Source of the DNA: Candidatus Alloscybalousia intestinigallinarum
GTDB taxonomy: Bacteria > Bacillota_I > Bacilli_A > RF39 > UBA660
Assembly: GCA_018716115.1 (NCBI GenBank)
Contig: DVKF01000019.1
Location: 1-37,323 of the forward strand
Reading direction: 5' to 3'
DNA length: 37,323 nucleotides
Part shown: positions 22,277-32,469 of the stretch, piece by piece
Position numbering within the stretch: position 1 is the stretch's first letter
How the letters are laid out: each line of letters opens with the position of its first letter
Position numbers and translations under genes: made by a program
Notes under the pieces: generated by a model
What the model saw: only the letters and a program-made list of their open reading frames with translations
Told to the model about the DNA's origin: nothing
Database searches by the model: none

Positions 22277-22940
22277 AAGTTAAAACTTTATCTAATACTT
22301 CACGATTGATTTCCTCAATCGTTTTTATTTTTCCATCTTCTACACAATCGACCGTCTGCCAATGATATAGTTCAGATAATTCAATGTAGGTTTTTTCCGT
22401 CTGAATTAAATGCGTTTCATCTTTTTCCGCTTCATCGGTAAATTCCCGAGTTTTCATTAATTCCTTAGTATATTGAAACGGAACATGTAAGAAAATCGTT
22501 AAATCGGCTTTAGGCAATTCCAATAACCAGTACTCTAACTTATCAATCCAACGGAAAAAGTTAAATCTTTCGTCATCATCTTCGATTTTAGAACCTTGAT
22601 GCGCCATATTGGAACTCACATAACGATCTAATACAACGTAGTACCCTTCTTGTAAATATTTTTCAATTTTAGAAAAATTATACTTTCTATCAGCAGCATA
22701 ATATAATCCAGAAATTTTTGGATCAACATGCGTATACCCTTCTGGAAACCAAGATGGTCCAATTTCTTTACGTCCTAATAATGGCCCACCAACAATCTTT
22801 CCAGTCGGACTATCGTACATCGGAAAAGATAAATTTACTGCTTTTAAACCCATCGCCACTAATTTTTTAACCAACAAAATGCTCTGCGTATTTTTTCCAG
22901 AACAATCTGTTCCTTCAATGACGATTAATTTTCCAGTCAT
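22275..22940 (-). CDS. tmk: Thymidylate kinase
   Basis: About 221 residues from ATG 22940 (SD GGTGG; the frame upstream is untranslated leader). P-loop EGTDCSGKNTQS at residues 8-19, DRYVSSNMAHQGSK as the nucleotide-binding DRY motif, and a lid region KTREFTDEAEKDETH near 165. It phosphorylates dTMP to dTDP. The P-loop carries Asn where most have Ser or Thr after Lys; the branch with long FPMYDSPTGKIVGGPLLGR loops differs from the E. coli type. Stands with the HD gene on the same strand. Confidence 0.87.
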   Translation of the reverse strand: MTGKLIVIEGTDCSGKNTQSILLVKKLVAMGLKAVNLSFPMYDSPTGKIVGGPLLGRKEIGPSWFPEGYTHVDPKISGLYYAADRKYNFSKIEKYLQEGYYVVLDRYVSSNMAHQGSKIEDDDERFNFFRWIDKLEYWLLELPKADLTIFLHVPFQYTKELMKTREFTDEAEKDETHLIQTEKTYIELSELYHWQTVDCVEDGKIKTIEEINREVLDKVLT

Positions 22941-23061
22941 ATATCCACCTTCCTCACTAACAATACCAGTATACAATAAGAAAAGAAAAAAAGTCAATCG
23001 TTAACGAACATTTATTCGAGAAAAATGATCAATTCCTTCACTTATATCTGTAGAAAAAGCC

Positions 23062-23646
23062 CTAGCCGATAATATTATTATCAGAATCAAACTCTACTTG
23101 AACAAATTTACGACTAGCCAAATAATCACACATATGAACAAAGTTTTGATACTTATCTTTTGGTTTAGGTAAAATTTCTTCCTTTGTATAATAATCGGTA
23201 TTCCAAGGTCCCATATGAGTAGAAATCACATGACAGATGAAATCTACTTCTTCTTCTGACATTTTTAACTGATCTTTTTGATTCTTAATATGCTCGCAGA
23301 CTAATAACGGATGATCTGCCCGAGTATAACGTTCCTTGGGATTGCCACATTTTAATCCGTCATGTAAAGTAAGGGCCATCAACATCAAATCTTTTTCCCT
23401 AGCCGTATATTTTCCACCAATACATGGATCATTTAACAATTCATAGCCAAAACGAACAGCTACTTTCGTATGACGAACAAGGCCACCTGTCCCAAGTGCA
23501 AACTTAGGATGATATTTCCCAGTAGTCGATGCTTCTACTTCAAAAAAATAATCAGGCAAGCTATTGATTAATACCTCAAAATCTGGTACTAAACTTAAAT
23601 CGTGAATCAAATCAATTTCTTTTCTAAATACTTCTGTTTTTTCCAT
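23062..23646 (-). CDS. HD-domain hydrolase
   Basis: About 194 residues. Metal-binding residues of the HD superfamily are visible: His in GGLVRHTKVAV, the His-Asp pair in LTLHDGLKCG, His in CHVISTHMGPW and Asp in HMCDYLASRKF. Such proteins hydrolyse phosphate esters of nucleotides or act on RNA; the substrate cannot be read. Start at ATG 23646 overlaps the hemW stop as TAATG, with SD GGAGAG, so it is coupled to hemW. The longer frame extends only into hemW coding sequence. Confidence 0.8.
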   Translation of the reverse strand: MEKTEVFRKEIDLIHDLSLVPDFEVLINSLPDYFFEVEASTTGKYHPKFALGTGGLVRHTKVAVRFGYELLNDPCIGGKYTAREKDLMLMALTLHDGLKCGNPKERYTRADHPLLVCEHIKNQKDQLKMSEEEVDFICHVISTHMGPWNTDYYTKEEILPKPKDKYQNFVHMCDYLASRKFVQVEFDSDNNIIG

Positions 23647-24749
23647 TACTTCTCTCCTATAAAGTAGAGTAAGATTTCGTTGGATACATACCATTTATCT
23701 TCCGGTATCCGATATCTATCTACTTCTTCTATTATCCATTTTTTTTCTAATAACTTATCGATAGAATAAATTTCTTTTACATCCTGTCCATAGCGTTGAA
23801 TAAACTTCTGCTTATCTATTCCCCATTTAGTTCTAAGCCCTAAAATAATCTCGTTTTCTCTCATTGTTTGGGTAGATAACTCTTCTGAAAAGCCAAGAAA
23901 GTTTCCTAGAAGATATTGATTTATACTTCGAGTATTTGTATAACGAACATCTTCCAAAAAGCCGCTTGCCCCTAACCCAAATCCGTAATAACGTTCATTT
24001 TGCCAATAAGTAAGATTATGTCTAGACTCTTTATCTTCTTTCGCAAAATTACTAATTTCATAGTGAATAAAACCGCTTTTTTCTAATACTTGACTTAAAC
24101 GATGATACATTGCTTCATCTAACTCTTCATCGATTGGTTGTACTTTCTGAAGATAAAGACGAGTATGTTCTTCAATCATCAAAGAATAAGTAGAAATATG
24201 ATCGACATTTAACGATAAAATTTCCTCTAAATCTCTCTGTAAATCATCTAACGTTTCATTAGGTAAAGCGTACATTAAATCGATATTTAAATTAGAAAAA
24301 CCAAGCGAACGAATTAAACTTACTACATCGATAATATCTTGTCTTGTATAAGGGCGAGATAACTCTTTTAATAAATCAGTTTGGAATGACTCTACCCCTA
24401 AGCTAATACGATTAATACCATGTTGGCGAAATAAAGCTAACTTATCTTTTGTAATGTTTTCTACGTTACACTCGACTGTAAATTCACAGTTAGAGCTTCT
24501 ATTTAAGTTTTCTATGATGGAAAACAATTTTTCTAATTGTCTTAACGTTAAAGAAGAAGGAGTCCCGCCCCCAAGATAAATAGTACTTAATACTTCACCA
24601 CAATAATTTTTCTCGATCTCTTTTTCTAAAGACAAAAGATAGCGATCGACAATCTTCTCGTCATAAAACAGTTTACAAAAATCACAATAACTACAAATAT
24701 GACTACAAAAAGGAATATGAATATAACATGCTTTTACTGAAGTATCCAT
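23646..24749 (-). CDS. hemW: Heme chaperone HemW (radical SAM)
   Basis: Product of 367 residues. The N-terminal HIPFCSHICSYCDFCK carries CxxxCxxC plus the extra Cys of HemW. GGGTPSSL, ECNVEN, RISLGVESFQ and DLMYALPNET follow in family order, and a C-terminal HemN_C domain ends the protein. HemW relatives bind and deliver heme rather than act as coproporphyrinogen oxidase, though they are often annotated as such. Eight bases after lepA on the same strand, the same order as in B. subtilis. Confidence 0.93.
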   Translation of the reverse strand: MDTSVKACYIHIPFCSHICSYCDFCKLFYDEKIVDRYLLSLEKEIEKNYCGEVLSTIYLGGGTPSSLTLRQLEKLFSIIENLNRSSNCEFTVECNVENITKDKLALFRQHGINRISLGVESFQTDLLKELSRPYTRQDIIDVVSLIRSLGFSNLNIDLMYALPNETLDDLQRDLEEILSLNVDHISTYSLMIEEHTRLYLQKVQPIDEELDEAMYHRLSQVLEKSGFIHYEISNFAKEDKESRHNLTYWQNERYYGFGLGASGFLEDVRYTNTRSINQYLLGNFLGFSEELSTQTMRENEIILGLRTKWGIDKQKFIQRYGQDVKEIYSIDKLLEKKWIIEEVDRYRIPEDKWYVSNEILLYFIGEK

Positions 24750-24757
24750 AACTACCC

Positions 24758-26560
24758 CTAGTTAGAATCATCCATTTTTAAAATAGCTAAGAAAGCTTCT
24801 TGAGGAACTTCGACACTGCCGATCTGTTTCATTCGTTTCTTTCCTTCTTTTTGTTTTTCCAAAAGTTTTCGTTTCCGCGTAACGTCTCCCCCATAACACT
24901 TAGCTAAAACATTCTTACGAAGAGCTTTAATATCCGTACGAGCGATTACTTTACTACCGATAGATGCTTGAATTGGCACTTCAAACATCTGCCTTGGAAT
25001 CAATTCTTTCAAACTGTTAACAATCGCTTTCCCACGAGCATAAGCAAAATCTTTATGGACAATCACACTGAAGGCATCAACTACATCACCATTAAGCAAA
25101 ATATCCATTTTGACTAGTTTACTTTCTCGATAACCAATAAATTCATAATCAAAAGAAGCATAGCCTTTCGTATAAGACTTTAATTTATCGAAAAAGTCAT
25201 AAATAATTTCGGAAAGGGGAATCTCATAATGAATATTTACCCGTTTCGGATCAATATAATCCATATTTAAATAGTTACCCCGTTTATTTTGACAAAGTTC
25301 CATAATCGGACCAATATATTCACTAGGTGTGAAAATACTTGTCTTCACATATGGTTCACGAATAGATGCGATTCTTTGTTGATCAGGTAATTTCGATGGA
25401 GAATCAATATGAATAACACTTTTATCGGTAAGTTCTACTTCATAGACAACACTCGGAGAAGTAGCAATAATCGGAATATTAAACTCTCTTTCGATTCGCT
25501 CTTCGATAATTTCCATGTGAAGCAAGCCCAAAAATCCAGTACGAAAGCCAAAACCTAAAGCTTCTGAAGTTTCCGGTTCGAAAACCAAAGAAGCATCATT
25601 TAACTTCAGTTTTTCTAAAGCATCACGCAACTCTTCAAATTGACTGGCCTCAATTGGATATAAACCACAAAATACCATCGATTTCATTGGCTTGTATCCA
25701 GGTAAAGGGGAAGAAGCAGGATTTTTAACTAATGTCACCGTATCCCCTACTCGAACATCTTGAATATTTTTAATCGAAGCAGAAATAAAACCAACATCTC
25801 CCGCTTCTAAATACTCCTTTTTCTCTTCTTTTGGATGCATGACACCAAGCTCAATGACTTCATACTCTGCTTTGGTTTCCATTAAACGGATGATATCTCC
25901 GCGATGAAGAGTGCCATTTACAATACGGCAAGAAATAATTACTCCTCGATAAGAATCAAAAAAACTATCGAAGATTAAGGCTTGTAATGGTGCTTTCTCG
26001 TCTCCTTTAGGTGCAGGAATCCGTTCGATAATTGCTTTTAATAAATCCTCGATTCCTTCTCCCGTTTTCGCACTAGTTAAAATAAATTCATCTTCACTAA
26101 ACCCAATCGCATCGATCAGTTCCTGTTTTACTTTGGCTACATCGGCATTAGGTAAATCAATTTTATTAATCACCGGGATAATGGCCAAATCATTTTCTAG
26201 AGCAAGATATAAATTAGCAAGCGTCTGCGCTTCAATTCCCTGAGCTGCATCAACAACAAGTAAAGCGCCTTCACAAGCGGCAAGACTTCTACTCACTTCA
26301 TAAGAAAAATCGACATGACCCGGTGTATCAATCAAATGAAGAATATAATTTCCATGATCAGTATGATAATTTAATTCTACAGCATTTAATTTGATCGTAA
26401 TTCCCCGTTCACGCTCGATATCCATCGAATCTAATGTCTGTTCTTTCAACTCGCGTTTAGATAAAGCTCCTGTTGCTTCCAGCAATCGATCTGCAAGAGT
26501 ACTTTTCCCATGATCGATATGCGCAATGATCGAGAAATTACGAATGTTTTCTTTTCTCAT
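24758..26560 (-). CDS. lepA: Elongation factor 4 (LepA)
   Basis: Product of 600 residues, full length. GTPase motifs: G1 [14 protein letters not shown]2 region [10 protein letters not shown]3 DTPGHVDF, G4 [10 protein letters not shown]5 TSAKTGEG. Domains II, III, V and the LepA-specific C-terminal domain ([38 protein letters not shown]) follow. LepA binds the ribosome and aids initiation or back-translocation. SD GGTGGT five bases before ATG. It normally follows yqxA; here about 3.5 kb of foreign or decayed sequence intervenes. Confidence 0.98.
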   Translation of the reverse strand: MRKENIRNFSIIAHIDHGKSTLADRLLEATGALSKRELKEQTLDSMDIERERGITIKLNAVELNYHTDHGNYILHLIDTPGHVDFSYEVSRSLAACEGALLVVDAAQGIEAQTLANLYLALENDLAIIPVINKIDLPNADVAKVKQELIDAIGFSEDEFILTSAKTGEGIEDLLKAIIERIPAPKGDEKAPLQALIFDSFFDSYRGVIISCRIVNGTLHRGDIIRLMETKAEYEVIELGVMHPKEEKKEYLEAGDVGFISASIKNIQDVRVGDTVTLVKNPASSPLPGYKPMKSMVFCGLYPIEASQFEELRDALEKLKLNDASLVFEPETSEALGFGFRTGFLGLLHMEIIEERIEREFNIPIIATSPSVVYEVELTDKSVIHIDSPSKLPDQQRIASIREPYVKTSIFTPSEYIGPIMELCQNKRGNYLNMDYIDPKRVNIHYEIPLSEIIYDFFDKLKSYTKGYASFDYEFIGYRESKLVKMDILLNGDVVDAFSVIVHKDFAYARGKAIVNSLKELIPRQMFEVPIQASIGSKVIARTDIKALRKNVLAKCYGGDVTRKRKLLEKQKEGKKRMKQIGSVEVPQEAFLAILKMDDSN

Positions 26561-26703
26561 GTTTTACCACCAGAAATATTATACCAAAAAATAAAGAAAG
26601 ATTTAAGAAATATTTTCAATTATATTTGATATAGCAAAGAAAAAGAAAGCATTGGTATAACCCAAAGTTCCTCCCCACATAATTTTCTAATATTTTACTA
26701 TAT

Positions 26704-26757
26704 TATGGCACTTGACAAAACGGAGTCGAGTTTATTCTATGTCTAATTCATGCCATA
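26704..26757. repeat. Inverted repeat in the lepA upstream region
   Basis: TATGGCA (26704-26710) and TGCCATA (26751-26757) enclose 40 bases. Sequence around it (26640-26830) holds no gene; it could be a remnant of a mobile element end. Weak evidence. Confidence 0.35.
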
Positions 26758-26831
26758 TTGTGCTTATTTTGTGTCAGGCGAAAAATTTGTAATTATTCTT
26801 TGTTTTTTAGTCATTCTTATTTTATTCTACT

Positions 26832-27143
26832 TTAAACACCAACTGGCACTATAATTTCACTAATTACTTTAATTGCATTTATTATATCAATAAATTCTAT
26901 ATCTTTTGCATATTCATAGTTATTTTGATAACTATTCCATAAAGCTTTTAATCTTGAATCATCACTAAAAGTTTAATATTGTCTTCTACATCAATACTTA
27001 TAATTCATTAATAACTTTAGTAATCGTTTCTCTGTCTAGTGGTAAACCTTTTATAGTAGTATCTAAATCCATAGTACTTCTTAAATTGACACCAAAGATA
27101 GATGATAATAAAAGACCACTAGGCTATCTCTATTTTTGATCAT
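26832..27143 (-). pseudogene. AbiEii-type nucleotidyltransferase toxin remnant
   Basis: Start MIKNRDS is in frame with nothing known, but a shift of frame gives LLLSSIFGVNLRSTMDLDTT and IKGLPLDRETITKVINE, the nucleotidyltransferase core of AbiEii/AbiGii toxins. Another shift gives ISIDVEDNIK, and the tail SRLKALWNSYQNNYEYAKDI matches the family C-terminus. At least two frameshifts and internal deletions (about 40 codons near the start, most of the middle) make it inactive. The ATG overlaps the stop of the upstream antitoxin remnant as ATGA, with SD GAGGTG, as in intact AbiE pairs. Confidence 0.72.
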
Positions 27144-27232
27144 CCAAACACCTCAAAAGTGTCTCTTACTCTATTATAAATATTCATCTTTTTAGCATAT
27201 TCATATAGTTTTAAAGTGTTTTTCTTTCTCAT
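27140..27232 (-). pseudogene. AbiEi antitoxin C-terminal remnant
   Basis: Thirty codons reading LKLYEYAKKMNIYNRVRDTF before a TGA that overlaps the next ATG. This resembles the final helix of AbiEi antitoxins (leucine-x-x-tyrosine-alanine-lysine-lysine, then VRxxxEV). The winged-helix start is missing. The rest of 27233-27339 shows no clear gene. Confidence 0.5.
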
Positions 27233-27339
27233 AATTTATACCGATCCTTTTCTCGTAAAGCCATTTATAGTCTCTAATCCATTCTATTTATATGTTTTTT
27301 AATCGACAACGTCTTGCTCTTCCTATTATCCCTATATAA

Positions 27340-29936
27340 CTAGGCAACCACAACCGTTCCCCTACCATCCTCCAAGAGATTTTCGATAAAACTTTTCATG
27401 GTATTATCCATTACCGTAATTTGAACAGTAGGAGAAATTCCCAAAAGCATTTCGGTAGAATTGGTTACACTATTAAAGTTAGCGTTTCTAAGATCTAAAC
27501 TAGTTAAACTTCTACAATATGCTAACATTCTATATACATTTGTTACCTTGCTAGTATCAAAACTACTTAAATCCAAACTCTGTAATTCGTAGCAAAAAGC
27601 AAACATTCCTCCCATCTCCGTTACATTACTAGTATTAAAACTTTTTAAATTTAATGTAGTTAGTTTTTCACAACTTTCAAACATATTTACCATATTATTT
27701 ACATTTTGAGTATCAAAGTTATCAATGGATAACGATACTAGTTCTCGACATCGTGCAAACATTCCTGCCATTACAGTAACATTTGAGGTATCAAAATGAT
27801 TTAAATTTAATGTCAGTATATTACTACATTCATAAAACATATTTTGCATAGTAGTTACTTGACTAGTATCAAAATTATTGATATTTAATTCAACTAAATT
27901 AGTACACCCTTGGAACATATAATCCATTCTAGTCACTTTAGAAGTAACAAAACTACTTAAATTTAGATTAGTTAGACTGCTACAAGCAAAAAACATGTTA
28001 TACATATCAGTTACTTGCGAAGTATCGAAATGACTAACATCTAAACTAATTAAACTCTGACAACCACCAAACATAAATTGCATTTGCGTCACTTTAGAAG
28101 TAACAAAACTACTTAAATTTAGATTAGTTAAATTCCTACAATTATAAAACATATTATTCATAGTAGTAACATTTCCTGTATTAAAGCTAGAAATATTAAG
28201 AGAAGTCAAACTATTACAATTTTTAAACATATTTCCCATGCTTGTTACCTTAGAAGTATCAAAATTTGATAAATCTAATATCTCTAAGCTATTACAATCG
28301 TTGAACATTTCACTCATACCTCTTACATTAGAGGTAACAAAATTATCTAAATTAAGATTCGTCATTTTCTGACAACCCCTAAACATCGAGCTCATATTCG
28401 TTACTTTTTTAGTATCAAATTTAGAAACATCTAACACCGCTAAGCGATTACAACCATCAAACATATTTTGCATCGTCGTTACATTTGATGTATCAAATTT
28501 AGAAACATCTAAAGTAGTCAAACTCTTACAACCTTCAAACATATGGGACATATTCTCCACATTATGAGTTTTAAAGCTAGAGATATTTAACTCGGTTAAC
28601 GCATTACAATTATAAAACATATACTGCATATTCGTAACGCTATCTGTTATAAAACTACTTAAATTTAAACTCGATAACTTTTTACAATCAGCAAACATAT
28701 AAGTTAAATGAGTCGCTTTTGAAGTGTCAAAATTAATTTTCAAAGTTTCTAAATTACTACATCCGTTAAACATTTGTGAAAAACCATAACCCGTTACATT
28801 AGAAGTTTTAAAATGACTTAAATCTAGACTGGTTAAACTACTACAACCTAAAAACATTGTGCCCATATCAATTACTTTTTCTGTATTAAAACTACTAAGA
28901 TCTAACGTAGTTAAGTTGCTGCACCCCATAAACATAGCTGACATATAAATTACTTGAGAAGTATCTATGCCTCCTAAATCCAAGGTTTCAAGGCTAGTAC
29001 ACCCAGAAAACATCGAACCGAGATTAGTTACTTTTGAAGTATCAAAATGACTGATATCCAACGTTTTTAAGCTACTACAATTACCAAACATTAAAGCCAT
29101 AGACTCAGTTTGAGCCGTATCTAAATATTCTATTCCTTCTATACTTTCTAATTTAGTAAAATCATAAAACAAACCAACACTATTTACATTTGTATAAATT
29201 CTATCTTCAGCTTGAATATAAGCGGTATAAGTAGAAGAATCATTATTTCTTACTAAATAAGCCATAACACTACCATCACTCGTATCAGATATATCATAAC
29301 TATAAGAAACCGTTCCAACACTTTGCTTTTGATTTTGAAACACAACCTTAGTGATAGCATCTTTATGCTTCCATAACTTTTCGTTATAGTCCTCACTTTC
29401 CACTTTTTGTATCGTTCTTGTTCCCTCAATTACTTTTATAGAGTTTCCCTCTTCTAATATAATTTCTCTACCAATCAATCCTCCTTGTACCCCTAAATCA
29501 ATCGTAACTGGAGTATCATTCTTATTTTCTAATTCAATCACGATTGTTTTTGTCTCTGAAGGAGAAATTGATCCAGTCGGTAGATCCACAGTATTTATTC
29601 GAATTGTCTCAATACGAATATTCGCTCTTTGCTCCTCGGTTAAAGTTTTTAAAATCTGATAATACACTTTATATTGTGTATCTTTAGTATTATGACTAGT
29701 CACTTAAATAGTAATCTCCGTTTTAGAATTTCCTTCTAAAGTAAGCCGATTATTCTCTAAGTCTTCTGAAGTAATTGTATAATTAAGAATAACTCCTGCT
29801 AAGTATATCGCATCTTTATTTTCTTTTGTCTCCTTATAAAAAGAATACGACGAATTTATCAAACATAGGCATAAGAAAACACCTAGGCAAACAGATACTT
29901 GTGCTCAGGCTTCCAAGTAAATTTTCGTTTTTTCAC
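27340..29936 (-). pseudogene. BspA-type repeat surface protein with broken secretion signal
   Basis: The long open part (27340-29703, 787 residues) has a 180-residue beta-rich front (SETKTIVIELENKNDTPVTI) and then about 23 tandem DUF285/BspA leucine-rich-like units of about 24 residues, pattern LDLSxFDTSxVTxMxxMFxxC. These are surface proteins that bind host or matrix. The true start is probably GTG 29936 (SD GGTG, MKKRKFTWKP), but a frameshift near 29905 separates it from the hydrophobic part AQVSVCLGVFLCLCLINSS, and an in-frame TAA at 29704-29706 separates that from the 787-residue frame. No LPXTG or other anchor is seen at the C-terminus. Probably decaying. Confidence 0.78.
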
Positions 29937-30071
29937 TATTTACACCAATCCTTTTTCTCATAAATTCTTTGTCCTATTTTTCTATTTTTCCACTATTCTT
30001 ATCTATATTTTAACTTATTTTAGCTTTTCCGGTCAAGATGTTCCTATGTACATAGAAAATAAGCAAAAAGA

Positions 30072-30098
30072 AAAAAGTAAACAGGATGTCTACTTTTT
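30072..30098. terminator. Terminator after the yqxA-position gene
   Basis: Stem AAAAAGTA (30072-30079) / TACTTTTT (30091-30098). On the minus strand it lies just at the stop of the gene ending at 30097; A and T runs allow both directions. Between it and 29937 there is no supported gene. Confidence 0.65.
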
Positions 30099-30417
30099 AA
30101 CCATTCATCATTCCTTCTAATTTACCAAATAAGTAATCTAACGTACTTTGAAAAGTTTTTCCAATCGCATTCGATAACTTTAACGATATTCTAGATAAAT
30201 TATTGTTGTAAGTTTCTTCTTTATCGATGACATAGTTTTCAATATCAATTGGTTTATTCTCTTTGACATCTTCTTCAAATTTCTTAATCTGTTCTTCTGT
30301 TAAAACCATCTGGTTTCTAGCTTGATAATCGATGTAACCAGCATTGGAAGCACTGTATAACCCAACAAAAAGGAACACTAAAGTAAAAAAGATAATTCTA
30401 AGTACATTATTCTTCAT
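30097..30417 (-). CDS. yqxA: Small membrane-anchored protein at the yqxA position
   Basis: Product of 106 residues with one N-terminal membrane helix (residues 6-26, VLRIIFFTLVFLFVGLYSASN) and an outside helical tail. In B. subtilis the order is gpr-spoIIP-yqxA-lepA; this gene has the same place, size and topology as YqxA (DUF3679). Assignment rests on synteny more than sequence. Its ATG overlaps the spoIIP stop by four bases, so it is coupled to spoIIP. Confidence 0.6.
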   Translation of the reverse strand: MKNNVLRIIFFTLVFLFVGLYSASNAGYIDYQARNQMVLTEEQIKKFEEDVKENKPIDIENYVIDKEETYNNNLSRISLKLSNAIGKTFQSTLDYLFGKLEGMMNG

Positions 30418-31394
30418 ATATCCCCCTCTATATATTCCGCTAATACCGTAGCAATCGCATCAGCACTATTCAATACCTCTTGAATGGTATTTTCTGGACC
30501 ACCTACTTCAAATAAAATTGTATTCTGATCAAAATCTTGGTTATAAACGCCATTCACCCCTTTCCCTTCCTTTTTATATATCCCTCTCGTAATACCAGGA
30601 TAGTTTTCCTCTAACATATTATTAATCGTCGTAGTTACGGTTAAATTTCCTTGATAATTAGGATTTTCTAAACCGACAATAAACAAGATTTTAGCATAAC
30701 TTTTCCCATTAATCGTCGCAGTAGAGATATTTTTTGATACCGAATCACGATGAAGATCAATAAAATACTTTAACGAGGGATTCTTTTCCTTCGCATCTTC
30801 CATTAATAATCTTGTCACTTTATAACTAGAAGCATAATTCCAGTTATTAGCCTGTAAAAACGCCGATACATCGTTTTCTTCGACAATAGTAGGAATCCCC
30901 TTGTCATTTAGTTTTTCTCGCACAATATAGCTTAACATCATCACATTAGGGGTGACATTATAACTTTCCTGATTCTCTTGTTTATACTCTTCTAATTGAT
31001 GCGTATTATATAGATAAACAATCGGTTCTGTTACTTCCTTTTCAGGATAAGGATCGGGTACATATTCACTACCCGTTGGTTGTTCTGTTTCATCACTAGA
31101 ATTATCACTATAATCTTGGTAAGAGTAATTATTCTTAATCATTTGAAATGGATTCGCTAAATCAATATGAAAAAGAGATAAAAAAGAAGATAAAAAGTTC
31201 TTTTTTTCCTGTTTTTGATAAACAAAATTAGGATTTCCCTCAGCTAATAACAATCGTACAAATTCACTATTACTAATACTTTTTTGATTAGAAATTTTAC
31301 TCATAGTAAAAGAAAAAGAAACCCCAAACACTACAAGTAATAAGCATAAACGAAATATATAGTTTTTCTTTTTCTTTATCTTTCTTTTTTTCGT
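30414..31394 (-). CDS. spoIIP: SpoIIP, peptidoglycan amidase for engulfment (ACG start?)
   Basis: The frame extends 21 codons above the first GTG (31331), giving KKRKIKKKKNYIFRLCLLLV plus FGVSFSFT, a basic stretch and membrane helix as expected for SpoIIP. No ATG, GTG or TTG occurs there; ACG at 31392-31394 lies five bases after AGGTG, exactly the spacing used by gpr, rpsT and the transglutaminase gene. Amidase domain from about residue 110: IVYLYNTHQLEEY with the zinc His, KYFIDLHRDS with a second His, and NTILFEVGG with the Glu. SpoIIP degrades septal peptidoglycan with SpoIID during engulfment. If started at GTG 31331 the membrane helix is cut. Confidence 0.9.
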   Translation of the reverse strand, partial: TKKRKIKKKKNYIFRLCLLLVVFGVSFSFTMSKISNQKSISNSEFVRLLLAEGNPNFVYQKQEKKNFLSSFLSLFHIDLANPFQMIKNNYSYQDYSDNSSDETEQPTGSEYVPDPYPEKEVTEPIVYLYNTHQLEEYKQENQESYNVTPNVMMLSYIVREKLNDKGIPTIVEENDVSAFLQANNWNYASSYKVTRLLMEDAKEKNPSLKYFIDLHRDSVSKNISTATINGKSYAKILFIVGLENPNYQGNLTVTTTINNMLEENYPGITRGIYKKEGKGVNGVYNQDFDQNTILFEVGGPENTIQEVLNSADAIATVLAEYIEGDI

Positions 31395-31437
31395 TTTATC
31401 ACCTACTTTTCCTATACTATAACAGGTTCTAAACGAA

Positions 31438-32469
31438 TTATATGTCGAAATTTTTATGAAGAGAACAATTTATACTGTTGGCAATCACACTAGATAGTTT
31501 TTCCATTAAAAAATCAATTTCTTTAGGCGTTACCATCATATTATAGCCAATTGGAGTTAACACTTCAAAGATTAATTCTTTTCTTTCTTCTTCGCTAAGT
31601 AAGCCGATATGGCCAAACAATTCTTCTTTTTCTTGTTGATTCAAATCCCCACTAAATGATCGATAATCGCGTTTAGTAATAGGAATAAGTTTATTTTTAC
31701 TTAAATTCTCTTTATTGTAGGCAAAATGCTTATACAAATATTGAATTGTATCACTAACTACCGTAATGGCTTCGATTACGGTTGGAATACCAATCGAAAT
31801 AACCGGTATACCTAAGCGCTCTTTATTAATCTCTTTTCGATTATTCCCAATCCCACTTCCCGGATGAATTCCACTATCGGTCATCTGAATCGTTTTATTG
31901 ATTCTATCTAGCGAAGTAGACGCTAAAGCGTCGATTACAATCAAAAAATCAGGCTTGGTTCGTTCGATGATTCCTAAAATCATCTCACTACTTTCAATTC
32001 CGGTGGTTGCGAGCACTCCTGGAGAAAACACCGAGACATTCCGATAATCGCTAGAAACTTGAATACCAGGAGTATCGAATAAATATTTGGTTACCAAAAT
32101 CTTTTCAATTACTCGTGGTCCTAACGAATCAGGAGTAGATTCTTTATTTCCTAAACCGACCACTAAACAAGAAGCATCTGGACCAATCTGTAAATACTCA
32201 AGCATCGCTTTTAAATAGTGTATAACTTTCGTCTCTACCCGCTTTTGATTTTCTTTATCCGTAACATCAGAAAACGCAACCGTAGTATATTTACCCATTT
32301 TCTTTTTAAACTCGTTATCTTCATCTTTAATCACAATATCTACAACTTCGATATCACCATCTTTTTCAGTACGAAGATCTACTTTTTCTTTATCATATTC
32401 ACCAGTATATAAATCAATTAATAAATCTGTTCTAATCTGGTAATTTTTCATATCAATTTCTCTATTCAC
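31438..32469 (-). CDS. gpr: GPR germination protease
   Basis: About 343 residues. YQIRTDLLID, VVGLGNKESTPDSLGPRV, KPDFLIVIDALASTSLDRINKTIQMTDSGIHPGSGIGNNR and SIGIPTVIEAITVV are diagnostic of GPR (family A25), which degrades small acid-soluble spore proteins during germination after self-processing of its N-terminus. Start chosen at GTG 32469 because GGGTG lies five bases before it; the longer frame has no ribosome site. Its stop is 43 bases before the proposed spoIIP start. Divergent from rpsT as in B. subtilis. Confidence 0.94.
   Translation of the reverse strand: MNREIDMKNYQIRTDLLIDLYTGEYDKEKVDLRTEKDGDIEVVDIVIKDEDNEFKKKMGKYTTVAFSDVTDKENQKRVETKVIHYLKAMLEYLQIGPDASCLVVGLGNKESTPDSLGPRVIEKILVTKYLFDTPGIQVSSDYRNVSVFSPGVLATTGIESSEMILGIIERTKPDFLIVIDALASTSLDRINKTIQMTDSGIHPGSGIGNNRKEINKERLGIPVISIGIPTVIEAITVVSDTIQYLYKHFAYNKENLSKNKLIPITKRDYRSFSGDLNQQEKEELFGHIGLLSEEERKELIFEVLTPIGYNMMVTPKEIDFLMEKLSSVIANSINCSLHKNFDI

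Noticed and set aside
27340-29160. Regularly spaced repeats that might suggest a CRISPR array
   Set aside because: The period is about 72-75 bp, the sequence is coding throughout and units diverge at codon level; it is the BspA-type protein repeat.
29899-30120. 73-codon plus-strand ORF
   Set aside because: Covers the broken start of the BspA-type gene and a terminator; no ribosome site, no recognisable product.
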